A DNA stretch of 9,928 nt from Actinomycetota bacterium (GTDB lineage Bacteria; Actinomycetota; Thermoleophilia; Miltoncostaeales; Miltoncostaeaceae): positions 1 to 9,928 of the forward strand of contig CANJMX010000047.1 of the NCBI GenBank assembly GCA_947475125.1. The letters are read 5' to 3'. Every line of letters begins with the position of its first letter. The stretch's first letter is position 1. Shown here piece by piece: positions 1-6,901 of the stretch. Made by a program: the position numbers and the translations under genes. Below the pieces are notes generated by a model that did not search any database, was not told the DNA's origin, and worked only from the letters and a program-made list of their open reading frames with translations.

Positions 1-1
1 C

Positions 2-268
2 ACCACGGTGGAACAGATGAAGATGTTCCTCACGCGCTTGGGCTTCGGGTCGAAGGTGGTGGTGACCGGGGACATCACGCAGGTGGATCTTCCCCGTGAC
101 CGCCGGTCCGGCCTGGCGGACATCGAGAAGGTGCTTGGCGGTATCCCCGGCATCGAAGTCGTCCACTTCTCGCACGAGGACGTGGTGCGCCACAAACTGG
201 TGCAGCACATCGTGGAGGCCTACCGGGTGCATGAGGAGAGCGACAATCCCTGGGGTGGCACACGCTGA
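2..268 (+). CDS. phoH: PhoH-family ATPase, C-terminal part (gene cut by window start)
   Basis: This is the last 88 codons of a PhoH-like P-loop ATPase; the Walker motifs lie upstream of the window. The reading frame is open from base 2 and begins [18 protein letters not shown], followed by [13 protein letters not shown], which is the strongly conserved PhoH segment around the Walker B/sensor region. The later [25 protein letters not shown] matches the usual C-terminus of the family. The GTG at base 8 lies inside the conserved domain and is not a start. PhoH proteins are cytoplasmic NTPases linked to RNA metabolism and are very often encoded directly upstream of ybeY, as here. The TGA stop overlaps the proposed CTG start of ybeY by four bases (CTGA), so the two are likely translationally coupled. 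Confidence 0.95.
   Translation, partial: TTVEQMKMFLTRLGFGSKVVVTGDITQVDLPRDRRSGLADIEKVLGGIPGIEVVHFSHEDVVRHKLVQHIVEAYRVHEESDNPWGGTR
252..258 (+). promoter_or_regulatory. Purine-rich SD-like sequence supporting a CTG start for ybeY
   Basis: GGGGTGG lies inside the 3' end of phoH, six bases before the CTG at 265. It is an imperfect Shine-Dalgarno match, but its spacing suits the CTG and not the GTG at 334. Translational coupling from phoH may be equally important. Confidence 0.35.
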
Positions 269-678
269 TTGAGATCGAGGCATCCGTCGCAGACGGTCTG
301 GCGCCCGTTGATCTTGACCAGCTCGCCGATCATGTGCGGTTCGCATGCGCGCGGGTGGGTGTGGAGCGTGCGACGGTGGGGCTGATGGTGATCGGGCCCG
401 ACGAGATGGCACGCATCAACGGTGAGCACCGCGACAAACCCACACCCACCGACGTACTGTCATTCCCGGTGGATGGCCCTGAGGCCCTCGACTGGCCAGA
501 CGATGGCCCGCCGCCCGAGCTGGGCGACATCATCATCTGCCCAGCTGCTGCTGAGGAGCCCCTCACCACACTTGCGATTCATGGCCTGCTGCACCTGATG
601 GGCTACGACCACGAGACGGACGACGGCGAGATGCTGGCACTGCAGGATGAGATCGTGGACGCGGCGGAGGCCCGTTGA
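265..678 (+). CDS. ybeY: YbeY endoribonuclease / 16S rRNA maturation factor, probable CTG start
   Basis: YbeY is a zinc-dependent single-strand endoribonuclease that acts in 16S rRNA 3'-end processing and ribosome quality control in the cytoplasm. The metal-binding signature H-x3-H-x5-H is intact ([11 protein letters not shown], His106, His110, His116), and the family segment ending in TDVLSFP is present. The only ATG/GTG/TTG start in frame is GTG at 334, which gives 114 residues and removes the conserved N-terminal strand. The frame stays open upstream to base 235 and reads [20 protein letters not shown], which matches the usual YbeY beginning (MIEIE-type) if the CTG at 265 encodes the initiator Met. 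That start gives 137 residues, closer to the family norm of about 150. The CTG overlaps the phoH TGA. ATT at 268 is a less likely alternative. The identity is secure; the start codon is an inference. The 3' end overlaps the next gene (TTGA). Confidence 0.9.
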   Translation: MIEIEASVADGLAPVDLDQLADHVRFACARVGVERATVGLMVIGPDEMARINGEHRDKPTPTDVLSFPVDGPEALDWPDDGPPPELGDIIICPAAAEEPLTTLAIHGLLHLMGYDHETDDGEMLALQDEIVDAAEAR

Positions 679-1448
679 GCGACGACGACCAGCGCCCGGC
701 TCAGCGGCTGCTGCGCCGCCCGCGTACGGGGGCGCTCCCGCGCCAGGGGTCGCTGCGGTGGTCTTTCACGTGGGCCTTCGAGGGCATCGTGTTCGTGCTG
801 CGCACACAGCGCAATATGCAGTTGCACGTGGCCGCGGGCATCGGGGTATTCATTCTCGCCCTGGCGCTCGGCGTGAGTCGCCTCGAGTTGCTGGCCCTTG
901 TGGGCGCCGTGGGTCTGGTGCTTGTGGCCGAGATGTTCAACACGGCAATCGAGGCGGCGGTGGACGCCGTGGTCACCAGTTACCACCCCCTCGTGAAGGT
1001 GGCGAAGGACGTCGCAGCCGGTGCCGTGCTCATCGCCGCAGCGTGTGCGACGGCCATCGCCTATCTGGTGCTCTACGGACGGCTGACTGAGCCCGGGCGC
1101 AATCTGCTTCGCGGGGTGCGCCAGGCACCCACTCACGTGGTGCTCATCGCCCTCGCCGTCACAGCGCTTGCGGCAATCGCCATCAAGGCCTACGTGGGCC
1201 GGGGCACGCCGCTGCGCGGTGGGTTCCCGTCAGGTCACGCAGCGGTGGCATTTGCCGGCTGGATGGCGATCACGATTGTGGTGGCACCATGGACGCACGC
1301 AGCACTCATCTCCACCCTTGCCTTCATGATGGCGCTGCTCGTGGCGCAGTCGCGGGTGGAGGCGGGGATCCACTCAGCCGTCGAGACGGTGGCCGGCGCA
1401 ATGCTGGGTGCTGGCGTGACGCTGATCCTTTTCCAGATCTGGGGATGA
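675..1448 (+). CDS. dgkA: DgkA-type lipid kinase fused to a PAP2 phosphatase-like domain
   Basis: This 257-residue integral membrane protein has two domains. Residues about 25-135 are a prokaryotic diacylglycerol/undecaprenol kinase domain, with the signature EMFNTAIEAAVD (86-97) and the HPLVKVAKDVAAGAVL segment (104-119) that forms the active site and membrane helices. Residues about 150-257 are a PAP2-like (type 2 phosphatidic acid phosphatase) domain with K171, PSGH (185-188), SR (226-227), H233 and E237. The PAP2 signature is not canonical: the Arg-Pro of motif 1 is Thr-Pro (KAYVGRGTP), and the final Asp of motif 3 is Glu. The KxxxGxGTPLxGGxPSGH pattern resembles what I recall of other fused DgkA-PAP2 proteins. 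The likely role is phosphorylation or dephosphorylation of undecaprenol or diacylglycerol in lipid-carrier recycling. The TTG start overlaps the ybeY stop (TTGA), with GGAGG at 666-670 four bases upstream. Era follows after one base. Confidence 0.9.
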   Translation: MSDDDQRPAQRLLRRPRTGALPRQGSLRWSFTWAFEGIVFVLRTQRNMQLHVAAGIGVFILALALGVSRLELLALVGAVGLVLVAEMFNTAIEAAVDAVVTSYHPLVKVAKDVAAGAVLIAAACATAIAYLVLYGRLTEPGRNLLRGVRQAPTHVVLIALAVTALAAIAIKAYVGRGTPLRGGFPSGHAAVAFAGWMAITIVVAPWTHAALISTLAFMMALLVAQSRVEAGIHSAVETVAGAMLGAGVTLILFQIWG

Positions 1449-1449
1449 C

Positions 1450-2334
1450 ATGACACCGCTTCATTCAGGGCTGGTTGCACTTGCAGGCCGCCCCAACGTG
1501 GGCAAGAGCACGCTGGCCAATGCGCTGGCGGGTGCCCATGTGGCGGCCGTGAGCGACCGACCCCAGACCACCCGCCGTCGTGTGCTGGCCGTGGCACGGG
1601 GAGAGGGGTGGCAGGCCGTGCTGCTCGACCTGCCGGGGTTCCAGCGACCGGCTGATCGCCTGACGGAGCGCATGCAGGACACAGTGGACCGGACGGTGGG
1701 CGATACCGATGCGGCGCTATTTCTGCTCAATGCGGCAGAAGAGGTGGGCAAGGGCGATCGGTTTATCGCTCACCGCCTCAAGGCCAGTGGCCTGCCCGTG
1801 GTGATCGTGGTCAATCAGGTGGATCGCGTCGAGGCCGACGTGGTGGCACGGGTCATCCTGCAGGCATCCGAGTTGCTGCCCGACTTCGTGGCGCTACACC
1901 CGGTCAGCGCGCTCACGGGCGAGGGGCTGGATGCGCTGCGCGAAGAGTTTCCGGCACTCCTGCCCGAGGGGCCGTCGTACTTCCCCGATGGCGTGAGCAC
2001 CGATCAGACGCAAGACGAGATGGCGGCCGAGATGATCCGTGAGGCCGCCATCCAGCGCATGCGTGACGAGATACCCCACGCGCTCGCCGTACACGTCGAG
2101 GACATCAGCGACGCGAAGGAGGGCGTGCGCATTGAGGCGTACATCTACGTGGAGGCCGAGAGTCAGAAGGGGATCGTGGTGGGGAAGGGCGGCACGATGA
2201 TCCGCGACATCGGTACCCAGGCGCGAATGGTGCTGGCCGACTTCTTCAAGCAGCCCGTGCACCTCAACCTTCAGGTGAAGGTGAGGCCCAGATGGCGGCG
2301 CGATGACGCCATGCTGGACCGCCTCGGGCTGTAG
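1450..2334 (+). CDS. era: GTPase Era (ribosome small-subunit assembly)
   Basis: Era is a cytoplasmic GTPase that binds the 3' end of 16S rRNA during 30S maturation, fitting its place beside ybeY. The 294-residue length is typical. The N-terminal G domain has G1 GRPNVGKS (13-20), the G2/switch I segment SDRPQTTRRR (35-44), G3 DLPG (60-63), G4 NQVD (122-125) and G5 SA (153-154). The linker carries TDQTQDEMAAEMIREA (184-199). The C-terminal KH RNA-binding domain has the GxxG loop GKGG (245-248) and ends near KVRPRWRRDDAMLDRLGL. Two nucleotide-contact motifs deviate from the usual Era forms: DLPG instead of DTPG, and NQVD instead of NKxD. The ATG start lies one base after the dgkA stop, with GGGGA at 1441-1445 as ribosome binding site. 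No recO follows; a hairpin and a possible promoter come next. Confidence 0.97.
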   Translation: MTPLHSGLVALAGRPNVGKSTLANALAGAHVAAVSDRPQTTRRRVLAVARGEGWQAVLLDLPGFQRPADRLTERMQDTVDRTVGDTDAALFLLNAAEEVGKGDRFIAHRLKASGLPVVIVVNQVDRVEADVVARVILQASELLPDFVALHPVSALTGEGLDALREEFPALLPEGPSYFPDGVSTDQTQDEMAAEMIREAAIQRMRDEIPHALAVHVEDISDAKEGVRIEAYIYVEAESQKGIVVGKGGTMIRDIGTQARMVLADFFKQPVHLNLQVKVRPRWRRDDAMLDRLGL

Positions 2335-2343
2335 CCGCGTGGC

Positions 2344-2362
2344 ATCGGGGAGTCGCCCCGAT
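2344..2362 (+). terminator. GC-rich hairpin after era, possible terminator
   Basis: ATCGGGG (2344-2350) and CCCCGAT (2356-2362) form a perfect 7-bp stem with a 5-base loop, ten bases after the era stop codon. No T-run follows (the next bases are CTCCC), so it is not a classical intrinsic terminator. High-GC bacteria can use U-poor hairpins, or it could be an operator or 3'-end stabiliser. It sits just upstream of the TATACT box, which fits a boundary between two transcripts. Confidence 0.4.
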
Positions 2363-2367
2363 CTCCC

Positions 2368-2373
2368 TATACT
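2368..2373 (+). promoter_or_regulatory. Putative -10 promoter element for the deoC-like/hisIE/trp operon
   Basis: TATACT differs from the sigma-A -10 consensus at one position and is conspicuous in this GC-rich sequence. It lies in the only gap of more than 20 bases in the window. No convincing -35 hexamer is visible 16-18 bases upstream, where the hairpin arm lies. A transcript starting about seven bases downstream of the box would begin close to the ATG at 2382, which would give a leaderless or nearly leaderless mRNA. Confidence 0.4.
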
Positions 2374-2381
2374 TCCGCGCC

Positions 2382-2414
2382 ATGTCACGACCCCGGGACG
2401 AGACGGCACGATGA
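2382..2414 (+). CDS. Possible 10-codon leader ORF coupled to the deoC-like gene
   Basis: ATG at 2382 opens a short frame encoding [10 protein letters not shown]. It ends at TGA 2412-2414, which overlaps the ATG of the deoC-like gene (ATGA). Its ATG lies eight bases after the TATACT box, so it could be translated from a leaderless transcript and couple ribosomes into the next gene, which lacks a well-placed Shine-Dalgarno sequence. It contains no Trp or His codons, so it is not an obvious attenuation leader. A frame this short could easily arise by chance. Confidence 0.25.
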   Translation: MSRPRDETAR

Positions 2415-3091
2415 GGGCCCGCGAACTCGCGAAGAGCCTCGACTTCACGCTCGTACGGGCGGGAGTCACTGCCGACGACGTGGCGATTCACTGCGCCACG
2501 GCGTCGCGTCTGCACGTGGCCAGTGTGGTGGTGCCCCCGTCGATGGTGGCCATGACGGCCGACGCACTGCGCGGCGGTGATGTGAAGGTGGGCACCGTGG
2601 TGAGCTACCCCTTCGGGTTCGACGACACGTCCGTGAAAGCCGCGGCGGTACGCGCTGCAGTGGCCGCTGGCGCACGCGAGGTGGACGTGGTGATGGACGT
2701 CTCGGCGCTGCTGGCGGGGCGCTTTGGAACGGCCCGCGCCGACCTCGGCGCCGCGGTGGATGCTGCGCGGGGCAGTACCAGCGCCCGCGTGATGGTGCGT
2801 GCGGTCCTTGAGGCCCCACTGCTGGGCGAACGCCTTCTTCGGCGCGCCTGCGGCGTGGTTGCCCTGGTGGGCGCGGACTTCGCGGTGACCGCCACCGGTG
2901 TCGGGGGCGAGGCCCGCACCCAGGATGTGGAGATCATGCGCGAGGCGCTGCCAGCCGGTGTGGGGGTCATCGCAGCCGGTGCGGTCCGCGATCTGGCGTC
3001 CGCCATCGCCCTTCTGGATGCAGGAGCGCAGCGGGTTTCGACGAACGCCGCCCCTGTGATGGTGGACACCCTTATGGGCGTGGCCGCGTGA
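2411..3091 (+). CDS. deoC: DeoC-family TIM-barrel protein lacking both active-site lysines
   Basis: This 226-residue protein aligns over its whole length with deoxyribose-phosphate aldolases. The N-terminus [15 protein letters not shown] corresponds to the family LAKx[19 protein letters not shown] (57-69) to VKVCTVxGFPLG, and [13 protein letters not shown] (88-100) keeps the conserved Asp (D92). However, the Schiff-base lysine in the family's ADFxKTSTG is Val159 here (ADFAVTATG). The second lysine, in VGxKxxGGxR, is Ile187 ([10 protein letters not shown]), and the phosphate-binding glycines near it are altered. The His of IDHT is Phe, and Cys-Val-Asn is Val-Val-Pro. Both replacement codons (GTG at 2885, ATC at 2969) lie in clean frame, so a frameshift does not explain them. 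Class I aldolase chemistry looks impossible. The protein may have another activity or be a pseudoenzyme tied to the his/trp operon. The ATG at 2411 was chosen because homology starts there. The 3' end overlaps hisIE by four bases. Confidence 0.8.
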   Translation: MRARELAKSLDFTLVRAGVTADDVAIHCATASRLHVASVVVPPSMVAMTADALRGGDVKVGTVVSYPFGFDDTSVKAAAVRAAVAAGAREVDVVMDVSALLAGRFGTARADLGAAVDAARGSTSARVMVRAVLEAPLLGERLLRRACGVVALVGADFAVTATGVGGEARTQDVEIMREALPAGVGVIAAGAVRDLASAIALLDAGAQRVSTNAAPVMVDTLMGVAA

Positions 3092-3738
3092 GCGCCGCGC
3101 CGGGCGATGCCGCGAGCCGTATCGCCTTCGGCGACGACGGGCTCGTGCCCGCTGTTGTTCAGGACGCCGATACCGGTCGCGTGCTCACACTGGCGTGGAT
3201 GAATGCCGAGTCGCTGGGGCGCACGCTCGAGACCGGCCAGACCTGGTTCTGGAGCCGCTCGCGCCAGGAGTTGTGGAACAAGGGCGCCACCAGCGGTAAC
3301 ACGCAGGTGGTCACCGGCGTGTCGACCGACTGCGATGACGACGCCATCGTGGTGTCGGTGCGCCCGGCCGGCCCTGCCTGCCACACCGGTGAGAACAGCT
3401 GCTTCCACGTGCCCCTCAGCGGCACGGTGGGTGCCGACAATGCGCCCTACGCCATGCTTCCCGACCTCGAGGCCATCGTGCGTGCCCGCGCGGCCGAGGC
3501 CGACCCCGAGTCGTCGTACACGGCGTCGCTCATTCATCGCGGCATTGACACCATGTGTAAGAAGATCGGCGAGGAGGCCACTGAGGTGGCCATCGCGGCG
3601 AAGGGCAAGGAGCGCGACCAGCTCATCTATGAGAGCGCCGATCTGCTGTACCACCTTGTCGTGCTGTGGCAGTCGCTCGACGTGCGCCTTGAGGACGTGG
3701 CCGAGGAACTGGCATCCCGGAGGCGGGAGCAGGGGTGA
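3088..3738 (+). CDS. hisIE: Bifunctional phosphoribosyl-AMP cyclohydrolase / phosphoribosyl-ATP pyrophosphatase HisIE
   Basis: HisIE carries out the second and third steps of histidine biosynthesis, converting phosphoribosyl-ATP through phosphoribosyl-AMP to ProFAR. The 216-residue protein has the HisI domain first (about 12-110), with [19 protein letters not shown] (53-71), the metal-binding DCDDD (81-85) and the zinc cysteines in [12 protein letters not shown] (95-106). The HisE domain follows (about 124-216), with [24 protein letters not shown] (143-166) and [13 protein letters not shown] (182-194). The linker is short. The GTG start overlaps the upstream TGA (GTGA), and the stop overlaps trpE in the same way, so its synthesis is probably coupled to both neighbours. 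hisI next to trp genes is familiar in several bacterial groups and links two pathways that share PRPP as a precursor. Confidence 0.97.
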   Translation: MSAAPGDAASRIAFGDDGLVPAVVQDADTGRVLTLAWMNAESLGRTLETGQTWFWSRSRQELWNKGATSGNTQVVTGVSTDCDDDAIVVSVRPAGPACHTGENSCFHVPLSGTVGADNAPYAMLPDLEAIVRARAAEADPESSYTASLIHRGIDTMCKKIGEEATEVAIAAKGKERDQLIYESADLLYHLVVLWQSLDVRLEDVAEELASRRREQG

Positions 3739-5267
3739 CCACCCTTCGCATCGACGTGCCCGCGCGCACCCCCGGGGCGGGCATCGCGGTGACCCCTTCG
3801 CTGGACGAGGTACGGGCGCTCTCTTCGCAGTACCGCCAGGTGCAGGTGGTTCACACGTACCTCGCCGATTGCGAGACGCCAGTGGGCGCCATGCTGAAGT
3901 TGCGTGACGGGGGCCCGTGCTTCCTGCTCGAGTCTGCCGAGGAGGGGCAGCGCATTGGCCGGTACTCGATGCTCGGCATCGACCCCCAGGCCATTATCCG
4001 CGCCGAGGGCGGGCGTCTGGTGATGCGTCGGGACGACGGCACCGAGACCGAGCTCGACGCATCCGATCCATTTGGCGCAGTGCAGTCCGTGGTGCTCGAT
4101 GCGGCGGTTGCCCCACCGGCCGACGAGATGGCGTTCTGGGGCGGTGCCGTGGGCTTCTTCGGCTACGACCTGGTGCGCACCGTGGAGCACCTGCCCGACG
4201 TGCCCCACGACGATCTGGCGATTCCCGACATGGTGATGATGGTGACTGGCCCCGTGGTGCTGTTTGACCACCTTCGGCGGTCCATCACCATCATGGCCCC
4301 GTGCCCGGTGCAGGCGGGTGTTGACCCGGCCCCGGCCTACGCGGCCACCATCGGTGCGATTGAGGCGATCAAGGCGCGCCTGGCGGGCCCGGTGCCGGTG
4401 CCGGCACCTCATGTCCCCGCCGAGATCGGGATGGTCGAGAGCAACATCGGCCACGACCGGTTTTGTGCCGGGGTGGAGGCCGTACGCGAGTACGTGTACG
4501 CCGGCGATGCATTTCAGGTGGTCCCCTCACAGCGGTTCTCGGTGCAGACCGACCTCGAGCCCTTCGCCATTTACCGCGGCCTGCGCACGGTCAATCCGTC
4601 GCCGTACATGTTCTTCATCGACACCGGCGATGTGCAGTTGGCCGGATCATCGCCCGAGATGCTGGTGAAGGTGACCGAGGGCGTGGTCGAGACCCGCCCC
4701 ATCGCCGGTACCCGCCAACGCGGTGCTGATCGCGCGGAGGACCTGGCGCTGGCCGCGGAGCTGTTGGCAGATCCCAAGGAACGTGCCGAGCACGTAATGC
4801 TGGTGGACCTCGGCCGTAACGATCTGGGTCGTGTGTGCGAGCCGGGAAGCGTGCGGGTGAAGGATCTGATGGTGGTCGAGTACTACAGCCACGTGATGCA
4901 CATCGAGAGCAGCGTGGTGGGGCATCTCGCCGAGGGGCACCGGGCTGTGGACGCGCTGCGCTCAACGTTCCCGGCGGGCACGCTGAGTGGTGCCCCCAAG
5001 GTGCGGGCAATGGAGATCATCGACGAACTGGAGCCCACCAAGCGTGGGCCGTACGGCGGCGCAGTGGGTTACCTGGGGTTCAACGGGGACCTCGACACCT
5101 GCATCACCATCCGCACGATCGTGTGTCGTAATGGCGGGTGCCACGTGCAGGCAGGCGCCGGCGTGGTGGCCGACAGCAACGCCGAATCAGAGTTCGAGGA
5201 GACCCAGCGCAAGGCTGCGGGAATGTTCCGGGCCATCGAGGTGGCGGCGCAGCAGGAGGACTGGTGA
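3735..5267 (+). CDS. trpE: Anthranilate synthase component I
   Basis: TrpE makes anthranilate from chorismate, using ammonia delivered by TrpG, in the first committed step of tryptophan synthesis. The 510-residue length is standard. The N-terminal regulatory domain carries the tryptophan-binding motif LLES (64-67), followed by [10 protein letters not shown], so feedback inhibition by Trp is expected. A Pro-Val-rich linker (about 218-228) separates it from the C-terminal chorismate-binding domain, which has [11 protein letters not shown] (258-268), NPSPYMFF (287-294), PIAGTRQRG (322-330), [15 protein letters not shown] (353-367), [20 protein letters not shown] (411-430) and [12 protein letters not shown] (438-449). 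The common PIAGTRPRG reads PIAGTRQRG. The GTG start overlaps the hisIE TGA, with GGGAG at 3725-3729 upstream. No attenuator or T-box leader is possible directly upstream because that sequence is coding. A PabB role is less likely given trpD and trpC downstream. Confidence 0.97.
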   Translation: MTTLRIDVPARTPGAGIAVTPSLDEVRALSSQYRQVQVVHTYLADCETPVGAMLKLRDGGPCFLLESAEEGQRIGRYSMLGIDPQAIIRAEGGRLVMRRDDGTETELDASDPFGAVQSVVLDAAVAPPADEMAFWGGAVGFFGYDLVRTVEHLPDVPHDDLAIPDMVMMVTGPVVLFDHLRRSITIMAPCPVQAGVDPAPAYAATIGAIEAIKARLAGPVPVPAPHVPAEIGMVESNIGHDRFCAGVEAVREYVYAGDAFQVVPSQRFSVQTDLEPFAIYRGLRTVNPSPYMFFIDTGDVQLAGSSPEMLVKVTEGVVETRPIAGTRQRGADRAEDLALAAELLADPKERAEHVMLVDLGRNDLGRVCEPGSVRVKDLMVVEYYSHVMHIESSVVGHLAEGHRAVDALRSTFPAGTLSGAPKVRAMEIIDELEPTKRGPYGGAVGYLGFNGDLDTCITIRTIVCRNGGCHVQAGAGVVADSNAESEFEETQRKAAGMFRAIEVAAQQEDW

Positions 5268-5845
5268 GCAGCCCCCATGTCGTCATCGTCGATAACTACG
5301 ACTCGTTCACCTACAACCTCTTCCAGTATCTGGCCGAGTTGGGGGCACGGGTGGATGTGCACCGCCACGACCGCATCACGGTGGATGGCATACGCGACCT
5401 CAAGCCCACGCACGTGGTCATCTCCCCCGGGCCCAAGACGCCCGACGAGGCCGGCATCTCGCTGGACGTCATCCGCGAGATGGCCGGGGAGGTGCCCATC
5501 TTCGGCGTGTGCCTCGGGCATCAGGCCATCGGCCAGGCATTTGGCGGTGACGTGGTGCGAGGGGCTGCGCCGGTGCACGGCAAGACGAGTGAGATCAGCC
5601 ACGACGGGCGCACCGTGTTCGCCGGGCTGCCCGATCCGATGACCGCCACCCGCTACCACTCGCTGGTGGTCGATCCGACCACGCTTCCGGACGTGCTTGA
5701 GGTATCGGCATGGTGCGATGGCGACGTCATCATGGGGCTGCGCCACCGCGAACTTCCCGTGGAGGGCGTGCAGTTTCACCCCGAGTCAATCCTCACCGAT
5801 GCGGGTCGTACCCTGCTCGGCAACTTTCTGGACACACGAATCTAG
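5264..5845 (+). CDS. trpG: Anthranilate synthase component II, glutamine amidotransferase
   Basis: TrpG hydrolyses glutamine and passes ammonia to TrpE. It is a 193-residue class I glutamine amidotransferase beginning [14 protein letters not shown] (6-19). The nucleophile elbow is [10 protein letters not shown] (81-90, Cys83), the family HGKTS motif is at 105-109, and the catalytic His-Glu pair lies in QFHPESILT (170-178, His172 and Glu174). The start is the GTG at 5264: it overlaps the trpE TGA (GTGA), it has a strong AGGAGG at 5254-5259 four bases upstream, and homology begins just after it. A longer open frame upstream is a shadow of trpE. This is the clearest Shine-Dalgarno site in the operon, consistent with stoichiometric synthesis of the two subunits. 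It may also serve PabB if a separate pabA is absent. Confidence 0.97.
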   Translation: MSSPHVVIVDNYDSFTYNLFQYLAELGARVDVHRHDRITVDGIRDLKPTHVVISPGPKTPDEAGISLDVIREMAGEVPIFGVCLGHQAIGQAFGGDVVRGAAPVHGKTSEISHDGRTVFAGLPDPMTATRYHSLVVDPTTLPDVLEVSAWCDGDVIMGLRHRELPVEGVQFHPESILTDAGRTLLGNFLDTRI

Positions 5846-6882
5846 TGCCTGACCCAATCCTCACCGACGCCATCGAACGCCTGCTTTCCCGCGAGGACAT
5901 CGGCCGGGCCGGCGCACAGGCTGCCGTTGGCGTGATCATGGATGGGGCGGTGGAGGATGCCCAGGTCGCCGGGTTTCTCATCGCGTTGCGCGCGAAGGGG
6001 GAGACTGCTGAGGAGTTGGCGGGCATCGCCGACGCCGTGCGCATGCGGGCCGAGGCCGTCACGGTCGATCCTTCGCTCACCCTGGTGGACACCTGCGGCA
6101 CAGGGGGCGGACCATCCACGGTCAACATCTCCACCGGCGCCGCATTTCTTGCCGCCGGGGCCGGTGCCCACGTCGCCAAGCACGGAAATCGTGCGGTGAC
6201 GTCGTCATGCGGCAGCGCCGATGTGCTGGAGGCAATGGGAGCCCGGGTGGACCTCGCCCCCGAAGCGGTTGCCGAGTGCATCGAGACGGTCGGAGTCGGG
6301 TTTATGTTCGCGCCGGGTCATCACCCGGCATTTCGGCATGTCGGCCCTGCGCGCAAGGCGCTGGGCGTGCGCACGGCCTTCAATCTGCTCGGCCCGCTCG
6401 CAAATCCCGCAGGGGCGCGCCGTCAGGTGATCGGGGTGAATGGCCGCGACTACATCCAGCGCGTCGGGCAGGCGATCCGCGGGCTGGGCACCGAGCGCGC
6501 CATCGTGGTGTGCGGCCGCGACGGACTTGACGAGATCAGCACCATGGACGCCACCGACGCAGTGCTCATCGAGGAGGACCGCCTGGATGCGTTTGTGATC
6601 GACCCGACGTCGCTCGGCATCCGGCCGCCGTCGCCTGGTGATCTGGCCGGCGGCGGCCCCGATGACAACGCGCGCATTCTGGTGCGTGCGATCGGCGGCG
6701 CCGCCGGGCCGGTGCGCGACATCCTTGTGGTCAACGCGGCCGCCGCGCTGTGGATGGCGGGCATCGCATCGTCGCTGCAGGACGGCATGGAGCGCGCCGA
6801 GGAGGCCGCCACCTCGGGCGCGGCGAAGGATGTGCTTGAGCGCTTCATCAATACGACCGGGCGCCTGGCGCCCGCGGCATAG
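5845..6882 (+). CDS. trpD: Anthranilate phosphoribosyltransferase
   Basis: TrpD transfers phosphoribose from PRPP to anthranilate, the second step of the tryptophan branch. The 345-residue length is normal. The N-terminal helical domain (1-70) precedes the PRPP-binding segment DTCGTGGGPSTVNIST (82-97). Then come AKHGNRAVTSSCGSADVLEAMG (111-132), MFAPGHHPAFRHVGPARKALG (154-174) and RTAFNLLGPLANPAGARR (176-193), all diagnostic of the family. The glycine-rich loop reads GTGGG where GTGGD is the common form; I recall similar variants in other phyla. The start is GTG at 5845, sharing one base with the trpG TAG (TAGTG). There is no visible ribosome binding site, so translation probably depends on coupling. 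An in-frame extension into trpG is a shadow. The gene ends 19 bases before trpC. Confidence 0.97.
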   Translation: MPDPILTDAIERLLSREDIGRAGAQAAVGVIMDGAVEDAQVAGFLIALRAKGETAEELAGIADAVRMRAEAVTVDPSLTLVDTCGTGGGPSTVNISTGAAFLAAGAGAHVAKHGNRAVTSSCGSADVLEAMGARVDLAPEAVAECIETVGVGFMFAPGHHPAFRHVGPARKALGVRTAFNLLGPLANPAGARRQVIGVNGRDYIQRVGQAIRGLGTERAIVVCGRDGLDEISTMDATDAVLIEEDRLDAFVIDPTSLGIRPPSPGDLAGGGPDDNARILVRAIGGAAGPVRDILVVNAAAALWMAGIASSLQDGMERAEEAATSGAAKDVLERFINTTGRLAPAA

Positions 6883-6901
6883 AGAGGTACGAACCCCCGA
6901 C

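Noticed and set aside
2303..2410. In-frame N-terminal extension of the deoC-like gene back into era
   Set aside because: The extension crosses the hairpin and -10 box and has no homology; the family N-terminus begins at the ATG at 2411.
2382..2414. His or Trp attenuator leader peptide
   Set aside because: The possible leader peptide has no His or Trp codons and no alternative terminator/antiterminator pair could be drawn, so attenuation is not supported.
2605..3654. Long minus-strand open frame of about 349 codons opposite the deoC-like gene and hisIE
   Set aside because: It is antisense to two clear genes, its translation has the His/Arg/Ala-rich look of a high-GC shadow, and no domain is recognisable.
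4397..4408. Perfect palindrome GGTGCCGGCACC in trpE
   Set aside because: It falls in codons for the Pro-Val-rich inter-domain linker, where such words arise easily in high-GC DNA; there is no sign of an operator.
3627..4454. Minus-strand open frame of about 275 codons across hisIE/trpE
   Set aside because: It is a composition shadow of trpE rich in His, Arg and Gly, with no recognisable motif.
5138..5263. Upstream ATG extension for trpG
   Set aside because: It lies inside trpE and encodes an Arg/Gly-rich shadow; the GTG at 5264 has AGGAGG and matches the family start.
6638..6901. Upstream start for trpC inside trpD
   Set aside because: The extension is an Arg/Pro-rich shadow of trpD and homology starts at the ATG at 6902.
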